Below are positions 44,501 to 56,838 of a DNA stretch of 64,000 nucleotides, piece after piece. The position numbers and the translations under genes are program-made. This DNA is from Micromussa lordhowensis (taxonomy: Eukaryota; Cnidaria; Anthozoa; Scleractinia; Lobophylliidae), in NCBI GenBank assembly GCA_964020085.1, contig OZ026605.1, positions 4,252,901-4,316,900 of the forward strand. Direction: 5' to 3'. Below the pieces are notes generated by a model. That model was not told where the DNA came from. It worked only from the letters and a program-made list of their open reading frames with translations, and did not search any database. Numbering within the stretch: position 1 is the stretch's first letter; every line of letters begins with the position of its first letter.

Positions 44501-46010
44501 GAATGAAGATGATTTTATCAGTGTCTTTGAGGAATTGACCGGTGCGTATTATACCTATTTCCCTTATTAAGAACGGTTAGACGTGAAACGTTTCAATGTG
44601 GCTTTACACATCTAACATAAAACCGGGCCTCAGTATTCTTTTCAAACGGTTCGTCAGTGGAAACAAATAAAAAGAGGCCTTGGCGTTGTCTTAAAATATT
44701 GGCTTTTATATTTGAGTAAAATGTGCAGTGCAATTGTCACCCTGTTATTATCAGTGACGAATTGACTTACAAGACTTGAACACGTGTTTGGGCGTGGCGT
44801 TGCTATTGACGGTCATTCTGTTCAAATGCCGGAGTTTTGCGTTTGGCTTCGTTTTTATTACTTTCATTCCACTTAGGCATACCAACTGACTGGTGCTTGG
44901 AGAATGTCGCCAAGCTGCTCAAACTGTGTGGAGAATCAGTTTGCTTTGAGGTGCTTGGAAATAAAGCTGTGAATGGGAGAGTTCACGAATTATCGTATCT
45001 TGGCTATTACCTTGGACAGGTATGTATATCGTCCTTGCTCGTAAATGCAGTTTCCTTTTTAGTAATGTTAGTTGCAGTTTTGACCGCTATACCTGGTTAC
45101 TCTAACCAATCGACTGGTCAAGTGACTGGCTGATCAACTGACTGACTGGTCAATAATTAACTCTCTGATCAATAATTAAACTGAATGATCAACTGACCGA
45201 CCGGCCGACCGAACTTCAATTTTTGTGATCAATAAAACTTGCCTTGAAAGGTTCTTATAGGGCCAGACAACAAATCAGCTTTCTTGTGGATCGCTGTAAA
45301 ATGTTTGTGTTTTTGTCATCCTTTAACTAATAAATGTAGGTGTTAGGCCAAGATGATATCATGTTTGGGAAGGAGAGAGGGATGGAGAGTTTTACAAGCA
45401 CCATAAAGCAAGTCCTAGCTGTGATGCCAAGCAGTAAAGATCAAACATCATTGATATCATCATTGTTCAATGTTTGGGAAGAGAACATATTAAGCCTTGG
45501 AGAAGGGCTACAAGAAGACTTGGGTGTGTATTGTATTTCTTTTCTTTGAATCTCAAAAGAAATGATATGATGACACATCAAAATATTCGGATGCATGCCA
45601 TTTTTGACAATTTTTGTCTATCCACTTTTTCACCTACTTCAATCAGTTGTTTGAAGCTGCGAACATAAATATCTGAACTAGTCAAAATACACACATGGTA
45701 TATTTTTGTATAACATGAAAAGGTCATGCAAGAAAGAACCCTCAAACAGGAAAGTTTCGTAATTTGGGCAGTTTTTGATTTGAATGAAAATTTATGTCAT
45801 CTGATAACAAGATCAAAATTTGATCATAGCACATGATAGAGAAGACTCAGCATAACACAAGTATGCATTCTGAACAACTGGTAATTTTTTACTCTGCCTT
45901 ATGTTGCAGATATTGTTACTCCAGAAGAACAAGAACAGGTTTTTGCTGCAAGTGTACACAATTTATCTAAACTGGCTGCAATCCTCCTTAAAGAATGTTC
46001 AAGAAACTAA
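41527..46010 (+). CDS. FBXO47: F-box only protein 47 (8 exons)
   Basis: SCF-type substrate adaptor; in mammals FBXO47 is needed in meiotic prophase. Exons: 41527-41911, 42459-42535, 42934-43069, 43343-43570, 44380-44541, 44877-45019, 45340-45523, 45910-46010; GT-AG throughout, 1416 nt, 471 aa (human about 452). F-box at about residues 48-88 (LFGSLPREMCFRIFGF, LGQLSLASRLF). Diagnostic stretches matching FBXO47: LLKRATCLYSTKERLK, YSCYGKFLHSFVAGWED, FCREIFLDKASD..FWLCKI, LKPWPLVFQARLLYILYGP, DTKDWNEDDFISVFEELT, FEVLGNKAVNGRVHELSYL. The start is the ATG in ACCATGT context. A GACTG-rich degenerate tandem stretch (45105-45215) lies in intron 6. Confidence 0.93.
43645..43942. repeat. palindromic repeat family, copy 2
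   Basis: AATAGGGCACGTTTTCCGTG..AGGGTTGGGAGAATTC is mirrored by GAATTCTCCCAACCCT..ACACGGTAAAAGTGC; then 125 bases shared with 57207-57328 (AAAACGTCACAACCGTG, CACCTATCGACCAATGAGA). In FBXO47 intron 4. Confidence 0.75.
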
Positions 46011-46369
46011 GGAAAGACATTACACATTCAAGCCGAAACTATATGTTTCTTGTGATGTGGTGAACAAATTAAATAACAACCAAATTCAAAATATATATAT
46101 TTACAGTAACACTAATCTACAACTTTGCAGAATTTACTGACACAAAACCCTGCAAGGGTTCACAAAGTGGGTCAGAAAAATCATAATTTTTCAGAGCATT
46201 TCTTACAATTTTCTCAAAAACATATTTTATTTGTTGCAACATACTGGTACATTAAATTATCTTTATTTGTTGCAAAAACGCCAAAGGAGAAAACATTTAA
46301 AAATTAGAGTCCAGCAAGGCAACATTACCCTATAAGAGTACACAATAAAAACTTATTGTGACTTATTTA

Positions 46370-46617
46370 CAGTGCGACTACTCTAACCAAAGCCACCCGA
46401 AAAAATTTTCTACAAATTTAATGAATGAAAATCGTGGAGGTTACGAATAGTTTTGCAACAAATTATCCAAAATAACCACAAATGTGTTGCCTTTGTAATG
46501 TAAAGATTGATTACATGGATATTTGTTGAAAACCTTTTACTATTTACCTCCATAATTTTTATTCATTAAATTTGTGGACAATTTTGTCAGGTGGCCTTGG
46601 TTGGAGTAGTCGCACTG
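46370..46617. mobile_element. mariner-type MITE, 248 bp
   Basis: Terminal inverted repeats start CAGTGCGACTACTC and extend about 30 bp (AACCAAAGCCACC.GA); TA flanks both ends (46368-46369, 46618-46619). CAGT ends plus TA duplication are typical of Tc1/mariner. No transposase. Confidence 0.85.
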
Positions 46618-47017
46618 TAATACTCTTATCTCAACCAAAATGTTTCAAAATGAAATAAAAAAGTTGGTGGATTGTGCAGTATTATTTTAAAATTTTGTAT
46701 TCATTATCAATATAGCTTAGCTATAAAAATAAAATAGTTCAGAATATATATATATATATTTTTTTTTCTTTTGAGAATATGTCTTAAATGGGCAAGTTAA
46801 AAGAATTCTCAAATTATTTCAAAGAATATCATTTCACAGGCAATTTGTTTTGCACTGTATTATTTATTAACTAATAATTACACTGTAATATAATTGCTTT
46901 ACTATAAAAATAAAGGTATGTTATTGATGTTATTTTTTATTGTTTTTTAAATTCCTTTATTTAATTTGTTTTTTTTTATCTCTAAGTTCTGCTTGTGTTT
47001 AAGCACATGCATATTAT

Positions 47018-47256
47018 CTTGGGCGGATCCAGGATTTGATGAAAGGGAGTTCGGATAAATGCCCGCCAAAGGCGGTGGCCCCTAGGAGGTCCAGGGCATG
47101 TTCCCCCGGAAAATTTTTAATGTTAGGGCCTCTGAAATGGCACAAATTTGTCTTGTTTTTATTGCTGTTTTCGCGTACAAGTGAAACATCCTTTTCAAAA
47201 GATATATTTATTAGCTGAGTTGGTTCACTTTTTTTTAACCACGCGCTTGTTATACA

Positions 47257-47294
<38 letters not shown>

Positions 47295-47309
47295 CTAGAT
47301 CCGCCCCAG
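47018..47309. mobile_element. hAT-like MITE with GGGCGGATCC ends
   Basis: GGGCGGATCCAGG at the left, CCTAGATCCGCCC at the right; the family resembles 5639-5784. No clear target duplication. The preceding 46618-47017 is AT-rich without features. Confidence 0.6.
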
Positions 47310-47324
47310 TTTATGCATGTGAGA

Positions 47325-47600
47325 GGTGTTGTGGTCTAATGGTTAGGGAGGTGGATTGGAATCATGTGGTCCACATCCAAGCTCTGCATTTTGTTCTTAG
47401 GCAAAGCACTTAACTCTACAGTGCCTCTCTCTACCCAGGTGTATAAATGAGTACCAGCAAATTTAATGCTAGGAGGAGGAGGGAGGGGGCTAACCCTCTA
47501 TAGACTAGCATCCCACTAAGGAAGGAGTAGAAATAATCTTAGTCCCTTCATGGCAATGAAAACGGGATAAGTTCTGACAGAATGGACCACTTGGCCCAAT
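47325..47600 (+). mobile_element. tRNA-headed SINE, copy 3 (plus strand, diverged)
   Basis: Head GTGGTCTAATGGTTAGGGAG, then CTCTCTACCCAGGTGTATAA and TAGACTAGCATCCCACTAAG, in the same order as the copies at 13721-14003 and 58723-58974. Confidence 0.7.
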
Positions 47601-47639
47601 CCAGATTTTACCATTAATTAATTAATAGCCACCATTTCA

Positions 47640-47915
47640 AGCAGACAATATCTGTTCCAAGAAGTGAACAGTTTTCCAAGAGCTTAATTGAGGAACAGAT
47701 AATGTCTAAGGGCAAAATAATATCCGAGCATATTTTCGTGCAAAATGGAGGCTATTGTGTTTATTATCCTTCAAATATTTTTTGCAACACGCACGCACGG
47801 TTTTGAAAATTGGGCAATATCACTCGGATATTCCCCAGTTTTAGTTGGGGAATATTCATTCATGTGACGCACTTAGACCAATCGCACGCGAGCGAAAATA
47901 TTTGATGGATTGTAA
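47640..47915 (+). repeat. dispersed repeat, copy B (pair with 36958-37235)
   Basis: See copy A. It is preceded by a short inverted pair (GACAATATCTGTTCC / GGAACAGATAATGTC). Between here and 48808 no gene is convincing; an 85-codon ORF at 47963-48220 has no recognisable content. Confidence 0.6.
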
Positions 47916-48808
47916 GCATGCATATATGCTTGTTTGGTTAATTTGGCAAAACAAAGGAAAAAATGCTCACTGGTTTATCCATTGCTGTTTATGTGTTGAA
48001 CTTCTTTTTGTTTGATAATTCAACGTTCAATGTTATCCTTGAGAAATTTAATCAGCAGCCGTTTATACTTTTGACGTCACGCAACGCCTCTCGCCAACAA
48101 ATCTTCAACTTCGGTTGTCCTGTGTACAAACGTCCACTGTTCACAGGCAAAATTGACGAAAAACGCAATTTTCTTGACGATATGGGATGGTTGAACGCAG
48201 CCGGGGCTTCAACCTCGTAGTACAGTTGTGTGTAAATTGCCCGAATTTAATTGTTCTATGGAGAATTGTTCCTTTCACCACAGGTGGGAAATGATACGTG
48301 CCGTGGTAAGAACTCTTTATATTATCGACAGAAATGACGTCTTTTATACCCAGCAGTAATATTGACTCGCAGCCATATTACCAAATTTGTAAGATTACCT
48401 ACAATCCGTTGTGCTGCTTCAAGACCTTTCAACAATGGCTAACAACATTTGCAGCTGTACAGTACGATCGGAATCAAATTACCAAGGTATCGTGTCTCAC
48501 TGACGGATAGGTTTACACAAGTAAACGATGACTCACCGAAAAGAAACATATTGCAGGTCATAACACGCCGGTTCATTGCGACATTCGCCTATTTGTGGCG
48601 AAAAAACCTTTTCCAAGAATGGATTATATCGTTCCTACAAGTTAGACCGGTATTTATTTTTAATACGGAAACTGTTTACAGTGACGTCACCGCGTCAAAT
48701 CCCTGAGGCTTTCGGAAAAGTCAATAAATTCTATTGCAGCACACGCCATCGACACGCCGTGCTCTGCAGTCGATTCGTTTTTCACCCAAGCGTGTACTGT
48801 AGAAGATC

Positions 48809-51578
48809 ATGGGTGGCAAGCTAGCTAAAGACAAAAAAGACAAAATAATCGAAGATGATTTCGTGGAGGTCGACAAGTTTTCTGGTGATACCGACGAATT
48901 CGGCGAGAGAAAAGGTGAAGGAGTGTATTGCTATCAAAATGGCGATATATATGACGGAGATTGGAAAAAAGGAAAGAAGCACGGCTACGGGATATATACA
49001 TATGCAAGTGGGAAAAGGTAATTCCTTGTGTATTGGAGGAAAAAGCACAAACTTAGTTTTTGAATTGGATTTTTGAGCAGCTACTTCCGGTTAATAATAA
49101 TTCTGCACGATCAATTTGATATGCACAGAGTCTTTCAAGCACAACAATATGTCACTCTTTGAAGACTTGTTTTTTCACGTAATTTGTTATTTTGTTATTT
49201 GTTATTACTCTGATTCTAAAACATGTTTTAAACAGCGAACGTTGGAATTGTTATACATAATAGCTCAGCTTCTTTTGACTTTCTATTTTTTGCTTGACCT
49301 CAATGACAATCGCGCCCATATGCACGACGTACAATATTTGGAGCATTATCAAGGAACAAAGCAAGCCGGAAGCTTGCAAATAAGGAAGGTAAAAGCCTCC
49401 CCTCTTGACGATAATTAAATCCACATCCTTCAATGAATTCTACAGCCTATACATAAAAACTGCTGGAGTTATAGCGGGTTTCTAGTTAAAATGATCTTTA
49501 CAGGGGAAATATTGCCTAAAAATACTCGAAATAGTTGTCTGATTAGCTTGTGACTAATCACAATAATTTATTCCCAAAAGAGTAAATATGAAAGTTATAA
49601 ATAATAAAAAGCTAGCAGTTAATCATGTTTTTTTCAAATGAAGGCAAATTCATTCCATTAAACTCTTCTACAAATAAGTTTGGTTTGCTCAGTGGTAAAC
49701 AGAAACAGATGTTAAGCAAGAATTATTTAAGGACTGCCGGGGTCTTAGATAATTTAAAAATAATATTTAGCAGAATTTATAATTGCCTTAATCCTTAATT
49801 GACAGCAATTTCTTTCTTAATTTTCGTAAGCAGTTTTTCTTTATGCCACGCTTTTGTCATGTTATCTTTCTTGGGATTGCGTGACGAAGTTGGAGTTGGA
49901 GCCTGCGTTGCTGACGGGACTTCGCGCGAGTGCTTTGTTTTCACGCCGCTAGCGTTCGCGGCGGAAGTCGGAGAAACACAAACTCGAGGGCAAAATCCTG
50001 TCAGCTACCCGGGCTATTGTGTAATGATTGTTTGCTTTTTTAGTATCAGAGGATGGTTTTACAAGGATCGCTTCATAGGATCTGAACCAAACGAAAAGTT
50101 AAAGAAACAACTAAAAAAGAAACCAAAAGTAATGGAAGACGATGCTGCTCCTTTGCCACCTCCACCAAGTCTTATTTTGTAAGGATTTTGTAAAGTTGTT
50201 TGCAATTGCCGTTTTTATACTTGAGGACGCATTATCCGTCCAGAAGGATAATGCGTCCTCACCGTTTATATGCTAAAGTCGAATTATCCATCTGGACATT
50301 TGTAGTTCTTCTGGTTATGCGTCTCTAGGATAAAGACGGGCACAAGACGCATTATATATGTCTGGACGAACTATCTTTCAAAATTCGTCTTGAACGACGC
50401 ACTACGCATAATACGTCTTGTGCCCGTCTTTATACCAGAGATGCATAACCAGACGAACTACGAACGTTTGCCCAAGTTCGTCCAGACGGATATGCGTCTT
50501 TAGTATAAAAACGGCCACGATTTCTTTAGAAACTTACCCCCTTTATTGTTTTTGGAGATATCGAGTCACATTAAAAATGAACATGGGCTCCTGGCATGGG
50601 CTAGCTTCATTTGAAAACAACTTTTTTTCTTCCCTTCCATGACCGGCCTTTTTCCCCGTTTAAACATAATGATTAATACGAAGACCCAAATTGAGCCTTG
50701 CAGGAAAACAAGTTATTTCCATTTAAAAATAGAAGAACCGTAGCCAGGAAAAAACATCATAAATATTATAAAAACGCTCACTGACTATGTACAATTAAAA
50801 AACTTCAAGCTTTCGGCTGTCAGGCTACAGCCTTCAATGGATAAAATGGACAAGGACGACAACTACTTATATACAAAAAATGGTGAGACTAATAAAATTA
50901 ATATATAAAACGATATGTCGATGATAGTTTTTGCATCATAAAAAGAAACGCAGTTGACTTTACCATCGAAGACGGGAAAATAACAACCAGATCGCTTTTT
51001 TGGACGCCCTAGTTTCCCGTAAAGATAATGCTCTCATTGTTGATGTTTATCGCAAACCAACTCACACCGATAGATATTTAGATTTCTTCTCTCACCATGA
51101 CAAACGACACAAGATCAGCACGGCTAACTCTTAAGCCTTCATCAGTTGAAAAAACGCTTGATGTTACGCGCGTTTTTTCAAGCGTTTTTTCAACTGATGA
51201 AGGCTTAAGAGTTAGCCGAAACGTCTTGCCAAAATGTACAAGTCAGTGACAAAAACGACTCTTTTTGTCGTCTAATCCATGATGTGTCTTCTTAGTTCCC
51301 CTCCTGAAGGAAACAGCTCAAAGCCCTTGAGTACAACTCGCATCTCCACAAGTCAAGAAGATGTTTCTAGAGAAGATCGTCTTGAACCCGATAATTTCCG
51401 TCGCACGAAGAGCGAGCGTCGACCAAAGAACATTTTTCGAAGAAATTACAAACTACCAAGCAAAGACGAGGAGAAGATGGAAAGGCAAAGAAGTGTAAGA
51501 TTGAGGCAGTCAATTCGCGCTAAATACGGTTTACCAGAACCTTCAAGAAAAAATCCTTTACTAAGTAATTCCGAATAA
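48809..51578 (+). CDS. small MORN-repeat protein with predicted N-myristoylation (3 exons)
   Basis: Exons 48809-49017, 50044-50178 and 51296-51578; GT-AG, phases close to 208 aa. N-terminus MGGKLAKDKKDK fits a myristoylation signal (Gly2) next to a Lys cluster, suggesting a membrane-facing protein. Two MORN repeats at about residues 36-85 (GEGVYCYQNGDIYDGDWKKG and GYGIYTYASGKSIRGWFYKD). Then a Lys-rich linker, a PLPPPPS tract, a basic region (RRTKSERRPKNIFRRNYK) and a C-terminal helix, KDEEKMERQRSVRLRQSIRA followed by KYGLPEP, which resembles the SNARE-binding helix of complexin (MRQGIRDKYGI). Intron 2 holds a foldback and a Penelope fragment. The exon 2 donor (TTTT|GTAAGG) is the weakest call: without splicing the frame stops at 50182. 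No ortholog name recognised. Confidence 0.7.
50208..50515. mobile_element. foldback MITE, GCCGTTTTTATACT termini
   Basis: GCCGTTTTTATACTTGAGGA is mirrored by the complement at 50496-50515; inside, repeated TCCAGA/TCTGGA and GACGCATTAT / ATAATGCGTC words form nested hairpins. In intron 2 of the MORN gene. Confidence 0.7.
50780..51240 (+). pseudogene. Penelope-like element RT fragment
   Basis: Plus-strand frames read KRYVDDSFCIIKKRNAVDFT (RT catalytic YVDD) then LDALVSRKDNALIVDVYRKP and THTDRYLDFFSHHDKRHK. Frameshifted and truncated. It ends in a 40-bp perfect hairpin (51122-51161 / 51178-51217) and the TTAGCCGAAACGTC motif typical of Penelope-like 3' regions. A separate lineage from the intron-1 BCAT copy. 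Confidence 0.7.
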
Positions 51579-53160
51579 TGCAATTTTTATACTTGCAGTC
51601 TGTATTTATTAATTATTGCTGTGATATTTCCTTTATGAAATTATATAGCCGAGATTACATTAATTGACCCACCAATCGCTATCCCAGGTTTTAAACACAG
51701 CCAAGGGAAGCTTGACGCAGCTAAATTATAGAAATTTGCTATTTTGCCTATTAACCCACTTCTTGTTTTTCCCGTCATTTTGAGAGGGTACAAACAGGTT
51801 GCTTTTTGTAACTTTTTCTTAACATAATTAGGAAAAAAAGCGCAAACTGATTTACAAAGCAGCGAAGTTACGGGCATAACAGACCAATCACAACTCGTAG
51901 TTGATTCACGTGATCATACAGTTGTTAAGCTGTAAGCGTGCAGAAACCGCTAATGATTTTTTGTTGTTGTTGCCTCTAGGTCGAAAAAAATCACCTCTCA
52001 CCCTTGATTGATAAAACCAACCTGATTTTATAGCGCAATCGTAGAGCGCAGCAGTTGCTATATAGACAAAGCAACATACGCATGCAATTTCTTTTCGGTA
52101 ATGCATCGGTGAACAGCTTCAGTAAACCACTTTTTTAATAAGGAATATAACAACGATTCCTACATCTAAAGCTGTGCTAGTTATCTGCCTAAGGGGTCGT
52201 TATGTTTGTTATCAGATCAAGCAATACAATTTTGCTAGTGTCGAACTAGGCCAGCTTAACCATACGTATATCTATATTATGCAATTTATAGCTTTTTGTA
52301 AATAAAGATTGACTGATTTATTTAATTTGAGACATCACCTAGAAGTTGTGGAATTGTTTAATGATACTTTGTCCCGGTGCAATAGAATGACTGCATACCT
52401 CTCTTTCGCTCAAGTTTAATCTAGAGCTGAGCATACGTTCTTGCCATTTTAAATGGACAAAAAGAACCGCACACTTTAAATCACTTCAGGTCTTTGAACG
52501 AGAATTTGCCAAAAATGGCGGTTATATTTCGCGAGAACGGGGGCCTCGAAAGCAAGCACTCTAGGCTAGATCATGTATATCTGTAGATTCCGAGGTTGCA
52601 TAAACAATTTTGGAACGTTGGAGGAACATTGGTAAAATTTTAAATTTTACCAGGCGAGTCTTTTCTTGCTCTTTATTACTGCTTCTCAACAGTATTTCAA
52701 GTGGTTTGCATCTAAGTCGACGGTCAATTTAGTGAATATCAATCTGACAATAATGTGTAACACGGTTTTCAGTCGACAATGACATTCTCGCTTCCGGCAA
52801 TCGGAAAATTGCATGTCAGGAAAGTTTGTACGAGAGGGGTATGGGACCTAACTCCCAAACTGCACACCCAAACCTATTAGCGCCACTGCCTCCAGGAAGT
52901 CCAGTCTTTCCTCATCCATAAAAAAAAAACTTGAAAAGGTACGATACGATTTCGTGAAGGAAAGTGGCAAGTTTTTTTAACAGTCGAATCTTGTTTCGCA
53001 TTTCATTTTCCAGTGTGTTTCGGTGTTTTGAGGATTTTTTATTTTATCTTGTAACTGTAGAACTTGCCTTTTTGTTTCCTTTGCATGTCCACAGACCTTT
53101 TTTCACGATTCACCTAGCGAGTTATTGAACCTTGAGCCGGGTGCTTCTTGACAATTCCTT
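51579..53160. other. intergenic, no gene seen
   Basis: AT-rich DNA between the MORN gene and a SINE. Short ORFs on either strand lack family motifs or splice context. No repeat with clear ends was recognised. Confidence 0.5.
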
Positions 53161-53164
53161 AGCC

Positions 53165-53500
53165 TGCGAAATAATAATAATAATAATAATACTGATAATA
53201 ATAATACTAATGATAATGATAATGATAACTTTATTTAAGTGTCGTATGTATTTAGCACTGTTGTGCTAATTGGGGACACTATAAATAAATAAACAAACAT
53301 TTCAAATAGAACATAAACTGTTCAGAATCCCAACTGGTTGGAGGCTGACCAGTTGGCTATTTACACAACGCGGTCGAAGAGTTGAACTCGGGACTAACGA
53401 GAACAAATCCAGATAGTGGTAGGGTGAAGGATTTGAACCAGGGACCTCAGATTTCAGATCCAGCGCCCTAAACCACTCGGCCACGCCACCTCCGCTTTTC
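53165..53500 (-). mobile_element. tRNA-derived SINE (second family)
   Basis: Minus-strand head GGTGGCGTGGCCGAGTGGTT with GGTTCAAATCC resembles a Leu/Ser-type tRNA. The body contains CAACTGGTCAGCCTCCAACC and the 3' end is a simple (ATT/ATC)n tail at 53172-53230. Confidence 0.75.
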
Positions 53501-53873
53501 TCATAATGGAGTAAGAAATGAAAACAAATAATTAAATATGATCACATTTGACATGTTGAGATACAAAGTTTTCAGGTGGTAGAAATTCGAGTACCATATT
53601 AACAATATTGGCTGGTTCTTCACGAAACGTTTTCATTATTTTGCTGGTGCAAAGGCGACAAAGAATTTTTTTGGCCACAATTCAATGTACAGGACGCCTA
53701 ACATTTCTCACTCAGATTTGAAAAACGGAGATGGAGGTTGTTTTAATGTTCTGGAATTAAGAATTTTTCGTTCTTCTTCCTGAAGAACTCGTATTTTAAT
53801 CTCTGAACAACACTACGGCCTGTAACTAAGTCTACCGATTTCACTACATGGCATCATGATGGAGTAGACTACC

Positions 53874-55550
53874 ATGAGCCGCGGAAAGCTATACAACGTG
53901 TTCCAGGACCGCTCAACGTTTAAAAACGCTGTGTTCGTGTTTGTGATTGTTTCATTAGAGCAGGTGGTGAGTCGTTTGGGAATCACTTGTGAAAACGCCA
54001 CGCTGTGGCTAATTGTTCCACCATGCGTTATATTTCTCGTAAGCTGCCTGAAATCCAAAAACGTCACACTACTTTTGAACTGCAACACTTCAAAGAATTG
54101 CTCTTTAGGACTGGAATTTGTAGCGCAGAGTTACGTCGCCTTGATGTACATGATTTTACCCACCCTCACCTGGATTGTGGCCGCGTTCCTTGACACTAAA
54201 ATCTGGGTTTGTCACCGAATGGGAGCTGAAGACTGTGGAGCTGTCATGAATTGTACGCTTGACGAAATGCGTCGAAGGGAAGAAGAGAAAAGAACTTTAA
54301 AAGCCGAGTCTCAGAACATTGCGCTTCTAATTCTCACGGGTATATTGATTTGAATTTTTTTCTCATGCTAAAAAGACGTTATCAGGTACTTCCTTGTTAC
54401 CTTTACTACTTTACTACTTCCCTCCCCTTCCCTCTCAATTAGTAGACCAACATTGGCTCGGCTTCGCGATCGGTTAGCAATCGACCGTAACACGAAACTT
54501 TCCGATTTTGTGCGGTCGGCAAATCTTCGTAGCGATTCGCTTCGCCTGTTATATCAAAGCAAAAAGACAAACGAAAACTCCCGAGTAGAGGGCGATCTTT
54601 TCTGACGTCAGGGAAGCTATTAGGCAGCTGAGAATCACAATGACGGGTACTGCTAACCGGGCAACTACCACAAACTTTAGGTAGGGTACGAGATTTACAA
54701 AGAACAACAATCGCTTGCGTTGAATTTCAGGTTCAGTGATGTGCACAGCCCTCTTAAGCTGGGGTTACCATCTCCTGTTTGCTAGACCGGAGAAGGAGCA
54801 TGAGCTAGAAGGTCTCGCACGAGATGCGGCCAGGACAGTGTTGGAAAATTACGCAACCGAACGCGCTAGTCTAAAACTGCAAGAAATAAGAGCTATGGTA
54901 AGTCTGGTATGATAACAGTATCTTGGCGGGTGGAACGGAACTTTTGACTTGACAGTCAGAGGATGTAAAATAAGTCCGCTGTCTAGTTGAACCAAATGTT
55001 TTCTTTTGAGAGAAAGAGGAAAGAAAACCAGACTTTTAGAGCCATTAAGAACGGTGGGCATGGCGTAGTCTCCTTGGCAGCCGTCATTAGAGTCGTCACG
55101 CAACGCTTATCCCCAAAAACGTTACGTGACGACCAGGCAGGGCGGACCTTAGACTTGCCACAAGTCGACTGCGAAATGCGAGACAAGGAAAGCGAGGGAC
55201 GAAGTCCCGGGCGGACCTGTAATGTTGTAACGAATGCGCGCGCACTCTTTCTTACAGCCTTCAGTGACGCTTCCAGTTGTAACAAATCTTTAAAAATTGC
55301 TCCGATAACATGAAGATGTTTTAAACTACAGGTTATGGCAAGGACCAAAGACAAAGCAGTCGAAGCAGAACTTACTGAAACCAGAGTCGAGAGAGCCGAA
55401 GAGGAAAGGGGTTCATGTCCAGGAAGTGAAAGTTCTCTTAATTACCAGCTGGAATCTACGTGGTTTGAGCGATTAGACAGAAATGTTGTGCTTCACCTTG
55501 AAGATCACCTTATAACTGATAATGTTAAACTTATTTATCCGGAACTGTAA
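53874..55550 (+). CDS. CALHM-family (calcium homeostasis modulator) channel-like protein (3 exons)
   Basis: Exons 53874-54339, 54731-54897 and 55332-55550; GT-AG, 852 nt, 283 aa. Four hydrophobic segments: NAVFVFVIVSLEQVV, LWLIVPPCVIFLVSCL, YVALMYMILPTLTWIVAAFL and ALLILTG..VMCTALLSWGYHLLF. The TM3 end TWIVAAFLDTKIWVC follows the CALHM pattern W.A..LLDGK...C. Extracellular cysteines occur after TM1 (GITCEN) and after TM3 (VC.., EDCG, NC), and the LKAESQ segment before TM4 matches the family. CALHM proteins form large-pore voltage- or Ca-gated channels, some releasing ATP. The C-terminal tail is short and charged (VEAELTETRVERAEEER). Polyadenylation signal near 55628. The exact subfamily is unresolved. 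Confidence 0.8.
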
Positions 55551-56838
55551 TACCACGCAATGATTGAAACAGCCACTTACAATGCGTCTCACAAGATATT
55601 CACACATTGGGTCAAAAAAGAAATACAATAAATAAAAGGTTATTATCATTTATTTAATTCTAAGGATATATTCCACATTCCTTTTCCATCCCATCCCATT
55701 TCCATTGAGAAAACTTCATTTTTCGATTTAAAGCGGTTTTCAAGAACAACTGCTTCTCTTCACAACACAAAGTAATCGAACAAACGCAAATAACAGAATG
55801 ACATATTAGATTTCGCAGCACCAAACGCGGGAATAAAGGTAATAGCGTGTCAAGACCAAGTGACACTTTTAACCACCCAAAAGCGCGGGAAAAACTCGTG
55901 CAAGTCAGTAACAAAGTCAGGACTTGAAACAAAAGCGACGTCAACACATAATTTTAAATTTTCAGTCGGGTAGCCTGTGACAGCAGTCCTCCCCGAAATA
56001 AAAAATAGGCTACAAGTGCCATTTTCGAGTACTTCTTTTTAGAGTTCAATAGAAGCACGTGACGAGAGATCTCACAACTAAACCGTAGTACTTAAAAAAG
56101 CTGCAACGTTTCTTCCTTGTGTTGTGACGAATTGAAGTTCTTTACCGAAACCTGTGGGGTTCAGACTATGTTCAGGCCTTATTCCTCCGACGTGCATGAT
56201 GTACTTTGATAAACAAAAGATTGCTCAAATAATTTAATATGTTCTCCCGCAGTCTTGCGCGCTACTTTTAATACAAATCTGATGCAAAAGTATGATTAAA
56301 ATATTTAGAAGAATTGTTACTCTCCTTCTCACATTCAGAACCTGCTTCCAATAAATACTTTTAAACTGAATTCCTAAAACGGGCAAAATACTCCAAGACT
56401 ACCAAAACGGTATCTGTATAAGAACGAATGATGCTTCTATATTCGTTTAGAAACAATTTTAGTTTCATATTAGCTTTAGTGATCATGTTGAGTTAAGACA
56501 AGAGTGTCGTCTACAAAGGAATTTTCTGATCCAGTGATGATTTTCCAAGTATCAGGATTTACGATACAGTTGCACCGCATTAATCCGACCATCCGCAGCC
56601 TTCCAAACATCTGTATCAATGGCAGGCACGTTTTAAAGTTAAATAATAACATTATTGACTGAATTGTTTGTTCAATTGATACTAAATAGGCCAACATTCA
56701 ACTTAAAACACATTACTTATAAAAAGTCTCTACAAAAAATATTGTCCCTCACTTTGTAAAATATCTATTTAAAAAGAGCATTTGACTTCAGTTATTATAT
56801 TTGTCCATCAAAGAAAGCCACTAATGAAATCCGCCTCC
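55551..56838. other. convergent intergenic region, no gene seen
   Basis: Lies between the 3' ends of the CALHM-like gene and the golgin gene, so it holds both 3' UTRs. No ORF with family content. Confidence 0.5.

Noticed and set aside
47963..48220. 85-codon ORF upstream of the MORN gene
   Set aside because: No recognisable domain or splice context; adjacent to a dispersed repeat.
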